A DNA stretch of 64,000 bases, from contig JBAJFG010000231.1 in the NCBI GenBank assembly GCA_037903475.1, positions 962,501 through 1,026,500 of the forward strand, written 5' to 3'. Shown here in pieces: positions 12,701-23,000 of this stretch; the stretch's first letter is position 1, and every line of letters starts with the position of its first letter. The notes under the pieces are model-generated. The model was not told the origin of the DNA. It searched no databases and saw only the letters and a program-made list of their open reading frames with translations. The DNA comes from Ancylostoma caninum (taxonomy: Eukaryota; Nematoda; Chromadorea; Rhabditida; Ancylostomatidae). The position numbers were made by a program, and so were the translations under genes.

Positions 12701-13840
12701 TTCTTGTTTACACAGATGCGCCCTGCAGCGCATCCGGGTTATTGTGATATGATACCGTGCTGCATAAAACCACGGTATGACTGCTACCTAGGTCCGTTTA
12801 CAACTGTCATGTGAATACAAGCATGCAATAAAACTGAACCACCAAAACTGCGCATACAGCAGTATATCCCGCGACCAATAAGTCGGGAAACCCGCAACAA
12901 ATAAGACGGGTATACGACGAGTACATAGGCGAAACAGCACATCCGCTATGTGCTCGCATAAGAGAACATTTAGATGCGAAAGCAAAATCTCGCCCCTTTA
13001 ACGCTTTGGCTAGCCATCGCCTAATCTGCCACAATGGAGAAGATTTTGCAACCAAGGTCACGATCCAGGCATGCGAGAGTCAAATATCTGTGCGCAAAAC
13101 TCTCAAAGCACTTTGGATAAATATAGCGCCCTCGTTGACATTAAAGCGGTCGCATCCACCAGCACTACTCTGTGGATCGTGGAATAGCTATGGTAACGTT
13201 TTTTTTCGGCTGGTCATGTGATTACGCAGGGGTTCATAAATTTCTGCGAGGTTGAAGAGGCGTTTGATCGGATAACTTGCTCGATATTGCCCTCTTTTAG
13301 GCTCTGAAGGAAGCGGTTCCGCCGAAACGCGTCAGATAATAAAAGTTTCCACCAACTTCGCGTTGGCTCAACAAGAGTACGCTAAACAATTTATAGTATG
13401 CCGAGGTTCAGTGAAAGTCGGACGTGGCAATCTTAATTAGACTTATCGGTCTTAGCAAGTGTGAAACATGTCCGTATCAGTATGAAGTGGCTGGGGTAAC
13501 AGGACACTCGAACGAAGCCAGGAATGCTGTGTCGGATAGAAAAAATTCGACGCATGTGACAAACTCGCCATAGTCTGCAAATAATTGGAATAATATGGTT
13601 GGCAACAAAAAAAATCAAGTCAAAAAGACCCCCTGTTACTGAGATACCCCCTCCCCAACGTATGATATGGATCACCTTGGTAATTCAAGTTGAAAATTTC
13701 AGGAAATGTACATTCGTATGAACGTCTACTCGACCGATTATACGGATGTGATCAACCGACCATACGAGTGGCCTCCACAAGACTCTAAGCACGGATTCCC
13801 TGTTCCCCTGCTTGAGCGCATGTCAATGGAAGACGAGTAG
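755..13840 (+). CDS. Malic enzyme, 3' part (seven exons, C-terminal 278 residues)
   Basis: Malic enzyme decarboxylates malate to pyruvate with NAD(P)+. The exons read from the sequence are 755-913, 968-1031, 6723-6865, 6919-7089, 7146-7247, 7330-7389 and 13703-13840 (TAG). All are in phase with GT/AG borders. The first gives [17 protein letters not shown] and then [13 protein letters not shown] (the cofactor-domain region). Later exons give [58 protein letters not shown] and [11 protein letters not shown]. The last exon gives MNVYSTDY...YEWP near the C-terminus. These blocks are in family order and spacing, so the reading frame looks intact. The N-terminal half, including the catalytic Tyr/Lys region, is upstream of the window. 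Two introns are very large: 1032-6722 (RTE, foldback) and 7390-13702 (RTE with mariner). The others are 53-82 bp. Cofactor preference and compartment cannot be told from this part. The borders of exon 7146-7247 are the least certain. Confidence 0.93.
1310..4440 (-). mobile_element. RTE-type LINE retrotransposon, degenerate
   Basis: On - the element reads AP-endonuclease (4171 to about 3480: [27 protein letters not shown]), a linker, then reverse transcriptase (3028-1990). The reverse transcriptase shows [57 protein letters not shown] and the catalytic LRFADDVVL. The C-terminal [13 protein letters not shown] region is at about 1750-1448. The frame changes several times (near 3900, 3520, 3030, 2320, 2020 and 1750), so it is dead. 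It sits antisense in the 5.7-kb malic intron. The exact ends are not resolved. Confidence 0.9.
4459..5684. mobile_element. 1.2-kb foldback (giant palindrome) element with TA flanks
   Basis: The left end CAGTGCGTTTCATAATTATA and the right end are inverted copies, and the match continues inward for about 570 bp (to about 5037 and from about 5118), leaving a spacer of roughly 80 bp. TA flanks both ends (4457-4458, 5685-5686). The ends and target are of Tc1/mariner type. No transposase reading was found; the open frames inside are shadows. It lies within the malic enzyme intron. Confidence 0.9.
6030..6215 (+). repeat. About 65-bp minisatellite, copy 1 of 4 loci
   Basis: Roughly three units carry GATGCACCGGCGCC / GGTGCGCCGGCG followed by AAAAGTGGGGAAACGCCTGG and GGGTCCA. 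The same unit recurs at 22000-22450 (inverted), 57560-57720 and 62455-62720. Confidence 0.7.
9733..11048 (-). mobile_element. Mariner transposon inserted in the RTE reverse transcriptase
   Basis: The ends are TTGGGTTGGTGCAAAAATAA at 9733 and an inverted copy ending at 11048, with TA on both sides (9731-9732, 11049-11050). The length of 1316 bp is that of an intact mariner. On - a broken transposase is readable: the helix-turn-helix part [15 protein letters not shown] and KEHPSKTT (about 10800-10620), the catalytic middle [19 protein letters not shown] (about 10330), and [18 protein letters not shown] (about 9990). Stops and frameshifts are numerous. The RTE reading frame resumes exactly at the target, so the insertion is younger than the RTE. 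Confidence 0.93.
9860..10850 (-). pseudogene. Mariner transposase remnant
   Basis: This is the coding part of the 9733-11048 element. Its mariner blocks come in the expected N- to C-terminal order, but in different frames and with in-frame stops. It cannot give a working protein. The family mobilises TA-targeted DNA transposons by cut-and-paste. Confidence 0.85.
12252..12482. mobile_element. MITE family A, copy 1
   Basis: Terminal inverted repeats read TATAGTCTGTCCGAAACGAC (left) with a matching right end, each followed by GAGTCCGCC...CACGCACGCG. The interior contains CACGTCATCATC and CGTATCACGTTTCATCG. It lies in the last malic enzyme intron. Other copies are at 26435, 29258, 37896 and 46227. 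Confidence 0.85.
12483..13702. other. End of malic enzyme intron, nothing recognised
   Basis: This stretch lies between MITE A copy 1 and the last malic exon. It contains only short open frames with no family resemblance and no clear inverted repeats. The TTTCAG acceptor of the last exon is at 13697-13702. Confidence 0.5.
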
Positions 13841-14043
13841 TCTGCTGTACTCTATCTTTTCCAATGATTATGCCTTGTAAATGCCGTATTGTCCAAGTTC
13901 GGAATGTTTTGCACTTCCGTCTTCTCACGCGTTGTGAGACGAGTTTGATTGTTGGGCCGTTACATGTAATAATATGATAACAAATATTTTGTTTGGATCA
14001 AAACAAGAACAAAAATAACAAAACATACAACAAAATAAAGCAC
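13841..14043. other. Tail-to-tail spacer between malic enzyme and MVD, with AATAAA
   Basis: 203 bp separate the two convergent stop codons. A + strand AATAAA lies at 14034-14039, so the malic enzyme 3' UTR probably reaches the MVD stop and the two transcripts may overlap at their 3' ends. The stretch is A-rich on +. I saw no TTTATT for a canonical MVD signal between the two stops. Confidence 0.5.
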
Positions 14044-17000
14044 TCAACAAGTGAGGATTTTTGGTGGTCCACCAACCTCGCTAACAATTACACTTCTGAC
14101 AGCGAATTGAGTACTGGGAGTTACATTAGGAGGAACTGTGAATACACAGTCTCCTGCGGGTTCACGATTACAGCGAATTTGTGAAGGAAGTTTCAAGTAA
14201 CGGCAAAGGCACGTCAGGAGCTCGGCAACATTGTTATTTTCCACAAAGATGCACGCATTAGGGCCAGCGTCGAAGGTGTACGCAGCGCGCAAGCGATTGC
14301 CTGTGTTGAATTCATTCACAGAACGGATCACAGCCCACGAGGCATCGGACATGTACTGGAAATAACATTATCTGAAAACACAGCACTGAAATAGATCCGA
14401 ATTTTAGAAAAAAAAAACGAGCCTCCGGCGCTATTACTGACAGTAATGTAACAAGTCTGACCGTTCGGCAGACCTCTTTATGTTTGCCTCACTTGGATGA
14501 ACTTGTTCTATTTATTAATTTATTCAATGTAATATCTGCTAGTTCTAATAGTAGATGTGCTATTCGGTTCTTATCCGTAGCAGCAACAGAATTTCTCATC
14601 TCTCAACCCCTGACAACGAGATAAGTCAAGAACCGTGTGATCCGTTTCTACAGCGTGATCCAAAATTACGGAGACTCATCAACAAATCCACATCTAGTGT
14701 TAGGAACCAGCTTGACAATTTTGTTCCAAACATATTTTTCACTCACCCATTTATAGAATCTACCCCATAGTGTCTGAATCCTCTTAATCCGCGAGGGGAA
14801 AAACTTGAAGAAATCGAAGTAGGCGCCAATGGCGGACGCAGGGGAGGGGCGCCGCCACCGAGAATGGGTCGCCAAATTTTCGAAATTACAATACAAATAA
14901 AAATCTTATACTAGTTTATTTTTATTATTAGTTTTAATATAATTTTTGTTAATTATTTATTATTATAATTAACATTTTTGTTAGTTTTATTTTCCGTCTG
15001 GGTCCCCAAAACGACGGCGACCCCACTTCCCCCCCCCCTCCCGCCCACTTTCTGCGTCCGCCACTGGTAGGCGCCTTTGGGTGTGTATCATCGTGGGGGA
15101 AAACGGGGCGGAGACTTCCCGCCCATCACGATCAACTCGTCCTCGGTCGCATTCAAATTTTGCATGGTCTTGTATACTGGAATCGCGCGCGAAGGGAACG
15201 AGTCAATCGATCTGGGCGGGAGCAGGATCAGAACGAACCAATCGCAGAACAGTATCACACCCCGTTTTCCCTCACGATGATACATACCCGGCGCCTTTCT
15301 GAGAGCAAAATAACGTTCTGTCCTCGGAAGAATATGTACTATACCGAGAAACCCACATGAATGAACACTGATAATACAAGGAAGCGGACATGACTTTCAA
15401 CGCAACGTCAGCGGGAAAACTTCGGCTACGGCCACTTCCTCTTCTCTTCACTGTTTAGATGGAAAAGTGCAGCATAATATATGACGCTGCCAACTAATTT
15501 GTCCGCGTAAAAATGCAAGTTGGGAATGAATGGCTACAATTCGGACCGTTCGGGGTATGGCACAGTGAAAATGAAGTAGTGGCATAACTGGAAGCGTTCG
15601 GATTCTGCCATTCATTCTCTACTTTGCATTTTTGCGAGGACAAATTAGATGGCAGCGTCATATATGCTCATGATCTTCCCTTCTTGAGTCTCCAAGGACT
15701 ATTTCCCTGATTATACGGTAAGTGATGGTGATTTGTTTTGATATACACGCTGTGAATTCCGGCGTATCCTCACCTGATCTTGTACCTCATAGCCATGGTA
15801 GGGGTCTTTCACAATCAATTCGATGTTTTTCTGTTCCCCACTCGTTCTACTCTTCGTACTGGTAAGGAACGCTTTTGCAAAATCTTACACGTTGCGCAAT
15901 AGTTATAACCCCCCCCCCTTTTTTTTAATTTTGAAGACACACAAATAAATAATAGGTAAGGTATGAAGCGAGAAATCGCTAAGAAGTGAAAAAAGATGAA
16001 TGAATTCAGTCTTTATTGCCACCAGAGTTCGGCGCAAATCTAGTTCGAGCAGGGAGGAATACGAATGGAAATTTCTTAGGCGTTCACTATTAGTTTGATA
16101 AAGCAATTTTCCTGAATACGACATTGCAAATGAAATAGGAAATAATCGATTTTGTGAGAAGTTTTCTAAAGAAGTTTTGTCGAAGTGGTGCTGAAGACCG
16201 TTTCTTAAAAAAAGGAATGCAGAAATGTTATCATTCATTGAAACGAACAACCTTCCCTCAACGAAGGTCAACGTTCTAGTATAAATGGAAATAAACCGAT
16301 GTTGAACAACCCTCTGAATCCTGAATCTTAGGGTAAACTTAGGGTCCAAAAAGAATCCCAAAGCAAGATCTCTTCTCAAAATCAATTAATTCCATTCGTT
16401 CGACAGGTGGAGGAACATTAATATCTGTGATCATACTACAAAGTTTGAGCAGGACTCGTTCAGTGCCAACGAAGCTGGGGGTACTGCTAAGTACTTATTA
16501 AACAGTAACTTTCAAAACAAATTTTGATCCTACTTTCATTTCAGTCAGAATTTTTTCAAAGGAGTGGACTATTACCTATAAACATAATAATATGTAAACG
16601 TTAGCAGTAGAATTCTTAAATCGTTTTCACGTTGAAGTATGAATTTTGACTTTTTCCTTCAAAAAGTCAAAACTCATATTTCAACGAGATTTGGAAATTT
16701 CGAACAATTCATAGTTTTCTGGATAAATCGCTGCCTCTTTTCAGCTTTTGCCGCGTTGCGGCAATGCGATCATCGCGCGCGAAATATACCGGGCTGAACG
16801 GAGTCGGAGACGCACGCAGCGCAAGGCTCCTGCAGGAGCTGCCAGCAACAGCGGAGTGCATGAGCTGTCACTTACTGGGCGTCATACCCAATAATTACGG
16901 CTGGCGGTACAGATGCGGGTTCCTCATTGCCGCCTCCCACTATTTAGAGACGAAATATTCATGTAACACGTTGTCAAGAAGATCTAGCAATGATGCAACC

Positions 17001-20000
17001 ACTTCACTCTATCCATATCGCAAAAAAAAAAATTCATGCTTCTGTGCTTGTGTGTGCATCAGAGGTTGGGATGGCGCGCCGTATCTTCTGCGGGTAGGCA
17101 GGTGTGCTTCAATATGGGGGAACTTCGAAAAATTTCAGAAGCATAGTGGAGAAATTGGTGTTTTCGCCAAGAGTTGATTCTGGAATGCGGGTCAGCCCAA
17201 TGATTTTCTTGGAGAACAAATTGACGTAAACTAAACTTCATTCACTCGCGCTATATGCTTCTCGGGGCCGCAGAAAACGCAACCTCACGCTTACCGTATA
17301 GTGTCAGTCCAAAACAAGCTCATACCAGTTTGGGTTGCCGCTATACAAGATGTGAAGAATACAGCCTTGTGTTGCCGGCGCTCGGTGACGCTGAATGGAA
17401 CACCCACTTATTAGGATAAATATATAACACATACCCTGAGTGGTGGGAACGTATCAAGACAAACTGCATGCAGTTGGTTGCTATCTGCCATGGTGATACG
17501 TGCGAATTCATCAAAGTCATGGACCTCAAATGCAGCCTCCAATCTTAACTAGGTGTACTGGGAAACAAAATAAATAATGCCAACAGGACGCACTGCATAT
17601 CATAAAGGAAAAAAAACTGTAAGACATATGTACCTTTTAATCCGCTTTGGAACAATATGGTTGGCACGATACTCTAGCAGTTCACTGGTCTCCACAGTAT
17701 TTCGCATTCCTTTACTACTAGCAACTTCTTTTTCTCCATCGTCAATTACAACAATCACTGCACGCAGCTCTGGCCACCATTTCTCGGGAAGAACTTGCTT
17801 AACGTTGACGTTTACAACTGATTGTACGAAATAAAGGTACGAGCAAAAGGTAAACGACGAAGACTGGGAGCGATAATGCCTGAGCTTACTTTAGCTACAC
17901 AGTCAGCTCCGGACGGATCACTTCCTGCGCACCATTCTACCAATCCTCCAAAAACGCTGCGGCATGCGCTACCAGATCCTGAAATCGTATTCTATTATGA
18001 GCTATTATGAGCTACTCATCTTATTTGTAGCTGCTTTAAGTGATGCCTACTTGAAACCTCCATGGGAATTTGGTGCACTGTAACAAAGTTGATTCGACTC
18101 GACTTAAGCGGATGAAGGAACAGAGCGAATTGTAAAACTGACGCCTCCATGGCAATTCCCCTACGCATAAAGGCAGAACTCAAGGATACCTTTTCACTTC
18201 TGAGATAAGTCGTGTCCCGGGTAATCGGTTGTTAGTTAATCATTACAGCGAGCAGTACACAGAAAATCACACATTTGCGGAGATATTGCTGTAAAGTCTA
18301 CAGCCACTGCCCGTTGGCATGGATTTTTCGGTATTCCTATTTTTCAGTATTGGTTCCTGCTCCTGCATCAAACCCGTCAACTTATATGTGTGCTCAGAAG
18401 ACTCATGAACGCTAATGCCCTCGGATTCAAAAGCGCAGATAACATTTTTGGGAATTTCTCGCGTGCTTCATGTTATCATTGGATACGAGTTATATATCCC
18501 ATTGACGACCGCGCGCATTTTTGCGTGTCTGGCGCGTGGGACAAACGCCCCTTCAAGAGTGCGGCGCCCGAGGAGTTCCACACTGTTACGATAAGAGGAT
18601 TCGGAATAAAACAGATCTTTCTGCAAATGTAATCTGAAATCTAATTCTAGAAGATTTACGGTATCATCCGACCAGAAAAGGAGAGAAACTAAAAGCTTTT
18701 TGCTTTCATTGAGGCCGAAAGAAGTTCGAAAAAGGTGTTTTGAGTGCTGTGAGGGAGTGTCCAGAGACTATACGAGACTATAAGGCTCTAGCCTGACTAA
18801 TAAGCGAGCGGAAGATGTAACGAACGTGTTTCTGTGTGGGAAATATGGCTTCTGCACACAGTATTTCCACCCACTACAAAAGAAATGTAAAGCAATCTTT
18901 CTCGACTTCAAAATTCCATCCTTTTCATGATGTTCGTCGCAATAAAGGAGAACTCCTCTTTGAACTGCACTTGTTTGAGACCTTTTTAGGAAGGACTGCA
19001 ACTATTCCATATGGATATGCTGCAAAATAGTTCGAAAATAAGGTCGAGTACTTGTCAAGAAGGGTGCGGCTCACCGGTGAGCCGCGCGGTCCCACGCGAC
19101 TAAAAAAGCGCGGCTCACCGGTGAGCCACGCGGTCGTCAATGGGATATTCCATGGGTGTTGTCTTCAAAAGCAATAGCCACAGAAGATTTCATCTGTGAG
19201 CCGAATTGTGCCGCAGCAAGGACTTGCAGGCCTATTCCGAAAAGAAGAATTTCCTCTTGCGTTGACACATCGATGAAACCGCTCGACTCAAAGTATGCTA
19301 AGAATGTTGCGGACGTACCCATCCTTGCCAGGGTTGACACCTCCACATCTGAAAATTCGAACAGCCTTCCAATAGCGACAGCAATTGCGGCAAAACCAGC
19401 AGCAGAAGATGCTAGACCAGCCCCGACAGGGAAGTTCGTAGTGGATGAAACCTGAGACCGTCATGCGTAGTAGGATATAAGGAGTAATAACATATCTTCG
19501 CTCACCTCAAAACCATATTCCGTTCCCAAGCCTGAATCCTCACCGTTACTTCGTTTCCGTATCAGCTGACGAGCGAACTGAATAAATCGGATATTGGGTC
19601 CTCGCGGTAACCAAATGTACGTTTCACAAAAGGACAGTTATTTGATGCACTGGTTTTTTTTACCTATGAGTAAAAGATGGCCTCAAAAAGGAAGGTCGTT
19701 CATCAAACACATAATTCAACAGAAAAACATTGTTGGTGGAAAAGCTCTCCGACAAATACTGTTCTCATTTCTAAAACGCAACAGCATCTTGACCGGTGGG
19801 ATCATGTGTCGGAATTGGTGGTACGTTCTCGAAGCTTTCAAATGACGGACGTACGAGGGAAGCTCTATTAGTAATAATGCTTCCGGACGGTCGAGTCTCA
19901 CTTCGCTCCTTTGTCTATTATGGTTTCCAGCAAGGACATTCTGTAAGAAGTGCCGACGCCAATATGTGTGCTGCGCTTCAATGGACTGTTATTCACCATT

Positions 20001-23000
20001 CCACGGCCTCTCAATTGTACCAGGGCTTCGAGTCTGACGAAATTATGCTTGAAAGTCACCCACGCTCTGAACGCGCATCGACCATTGATGACGACGATTT
20101 GTGGGACACCCTGAAGACAAGGTAACGACTCTAAGTTGACAAAGACATTCCACTGCCACTATGCGACCGCCATCAAGCATCCGCTCTTTCTCGGTTTTAG
20201 CAAAGTTGTCCGGACATGAGTCCCCCTTGTGTTGTGCGAATCTGACATGTCATGCCGGGCGAGCATCGAGGAGTCGCTGTTTCTCCCTTCACATAAGAAG
20301 GATATTGCGAGTGGGGGCAGAAGTTTGGCCCTGTACGCGAACAACGCACAGCCGCACGCACTGTTGATGCCGTGCCCAGAATCACTTCCAAAACAGTCAA
20401 AAGCAGACCCGCCTGAAAAGAAGGGTTTTGAATGTCGTTGAAGGAGCCACAAGGAATGCTTTTTACCACACATTGCTAAGTAGTGGTGTGACAGTGATGA
20501 GCGATCTCTTGGCTTCAGAAGTTGGCAGGCGCCATCCGTGAAAAACGCCCAAAGCGAGCAAATGTTTTTCTTCTGCAACATCATGTTCACGCGCACATTG
20601 AAAACACAAGTCGTAAGAAGGATCTCGGTTAGAAATTTCTGTCACATTTATGGCATTCGTCATATCTGGCCGTGTGGGACTGTTACCTTTTCCTAGCCAT
20701 AAACGTCCATCCATGGAAAATTAGGCATAGCAGTCAACAGGGACTCGAAAGTGAAGCGTCAAATTTTTTCGATCCACAGCCTACGGAGTTCTTGCTGAAA
20801 GGGACAGCGAAGCTGCCCAAAAGAATAGGTGAAGGTACTACACGATAATGAGAAATATATTATTAAAGGCAGCAGGAGCTGAAATTCTCGACTCTGAGCT
20901 AAGATGCGGGTGGTGAAGTACAGACTCAGCACATCATAAATGTGAAACGAACACAGACAATGATGGCTTACCTGCAGAGAAAATGGAACATTCGTCGCAA
21001 ACACGCCTGGCCGTGTTCGCGCGCGGACGAGTTCTCCCCGGCGCAAAAGCCATTGCGGTGCGTGGTTTTGGCCGAGTCCCGCCATGAAACCCTGTGAATT
21101 GAATGCATTTCGTTTTCCCTTTGCGCCAAACCAAGCACCGCAGTGGCTTTCGCGCTGGGGAAAACTCGTCCGCGCACGAACAGGGCCAGGCGTGTTCGCT
21201 ACGAATGTTCCATTTTCTCTGCAGGTAAGCCATCATTGTCTGTGTTCGTTTCACATTTATGATGTGCTGAGTCTGTACTTCATCACCCACAGCTCAGCTC
21301 GGAGTCGAGGATTTCAGCTCCTACTGCCTTTAAGTGAGATATTGTTTTAATGGAGAAATCCTTTTCCGAAAAATTTGTTGTGAGTGTTGCAAAACTTTTT
21401 CACTAACCCAATACATAATTTCAGTATCATGAACTCTCTGCCGCAAATCTCTGAGAATGAAGCTGCCTCGGATGTCATCCAACAATCTTTATTCACATCA
21501 CCCAACCACATTCTTGTGAGAGATTCGTTGTCTCCTGTTCATGAAAATCAACAGTGTTGTTGCTTCAGTGCTTGAAGCCACAAGTTAATCGTAATTACTG
21601 CATGCATAGTGGAAAGCAATATGAAACAATGCAATGCAGTTAACTTGTACACTGACCAGTGATTTTCGCCGAACACTTCAACTAAGCGAAGCTCCAATAC
21701 TACTTCGCTGATCGATATTTGAGTGCAAACTTCTTTATTTATTAGCGCCCCTACGGTACGCTAGAAAGTGGAGTGAGGCAGCCACTCGAGGTATATGCTA
21801 AACCTTCGAAGATCTCAGAAAATTAAGAAGAAGCAAAACAAATCATTAACTGCGCTCAAGTACAAAATCCTTCTCATGAGTTGCGTATATTCTACCACTC
21901 TGCCTTCTCGGCTATACATACACGCCATATGAGGTTTTCCCGAAGCTGGGCGCAGACGCACCCTTCTCTATCGGAGAATTGAGTGCTCTGGCGTTCCCAC
22001 TCCCCCCCCCCCCATTGCGTGCCAGCGTTCCCATGCTCTACAGTTGCACCCGCATCTGGATGTCTTTCACACCATTGAGCTCCAGCGCACCCGCGCACTC
22101 CTTCGGCAAACTAGTGTCCTGGTCTTGTACACGCAATATTGAGCACAGGCGCGCCCTTCTCAAGCGAAGGTTCCGTACGCAAGGGTCTTCACAATAGTGG
22201 CGTCGACGCACCCTCTATCATAGGGCTCGTATCGTAGCGTTTTCCGCATTGTTGAGTCCCGGCGCACTCCTCCTCCATCAGTGGACACGTATCCTAGCAT
22301 TTTTCCTACTACTGGGTCACGGAAGACCCCTTCTTTATAGGCGGGCCGTTATCATGGCGTTTTCTACAATAGTGGGCGCCAGAACACCCCTCCTCCATCG
22401 ATGGGCCCGTACGTCAGCTTTTCCGAGTACTGGCGCACCCTCCTCCGACGGGAGCAAATATATGTATTGATGTTTTCAACACTATGTGCCCGGCACATCT
22501 GTCCTCCCTTGGATGGTCATAAGAAGACGGATACTAAGAACTTGATTTTTCGATGATATTACGAAATTCCATTAAGATAAGTCAAAGACTTTAACATGAA
22601 CTGGATTGAGGAAAAGTAAGTTGAAAAACCACATGCAAATTTCAAAACGTTAACGACTACCTCAAGCCCTTACATCAAAACATTGCCGAAAACGCTTATT
22701 CTTGTCCAAATCCACAACAACGTTGTTGATTGTCACAGAGTCAATCGATGACAGCCGCACATGTGTACGTGCGGCAACTGCATCAATATTCACAGACAAT
22801 GAGCTATTGACTGGAAGGATGAGATTCTGAAATGCCAACATTCAGTCTGAGACTTGGGAAAGCCATTGCTCTCATTCAACAAGAAAATATTGGAAAATCT
22901 CGCTTCTAAGTAGGAAAAATTGCACAGCTTGTCTTCGCTCGGCCGCTTGAAATCACGGTCGTTCGTGAAACTTCATAAGAATGCTGGTGGATGAGCACAG

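Noticed and set aside
16764..17177. 137-codon + frame in the last MVD intron
   Set aside because: No family resemblance, no splice context and irregular codon use. It contains an A-run and Cys-rich low-complexity translation.
17879..17900. MVD exon 5 donor at AAA|GTAAGC
   Set aside because: It is the better-looking donor, but it produces an immediate TAA in exon 6. T|GTGTAG keeps frame and gives better family spacing.
20159..21290. Several 80-145 codon frames at 20.2-21.3 kb
   Set aside because: They are shadows of the mariner remnant and of the TTAA foldback arms.
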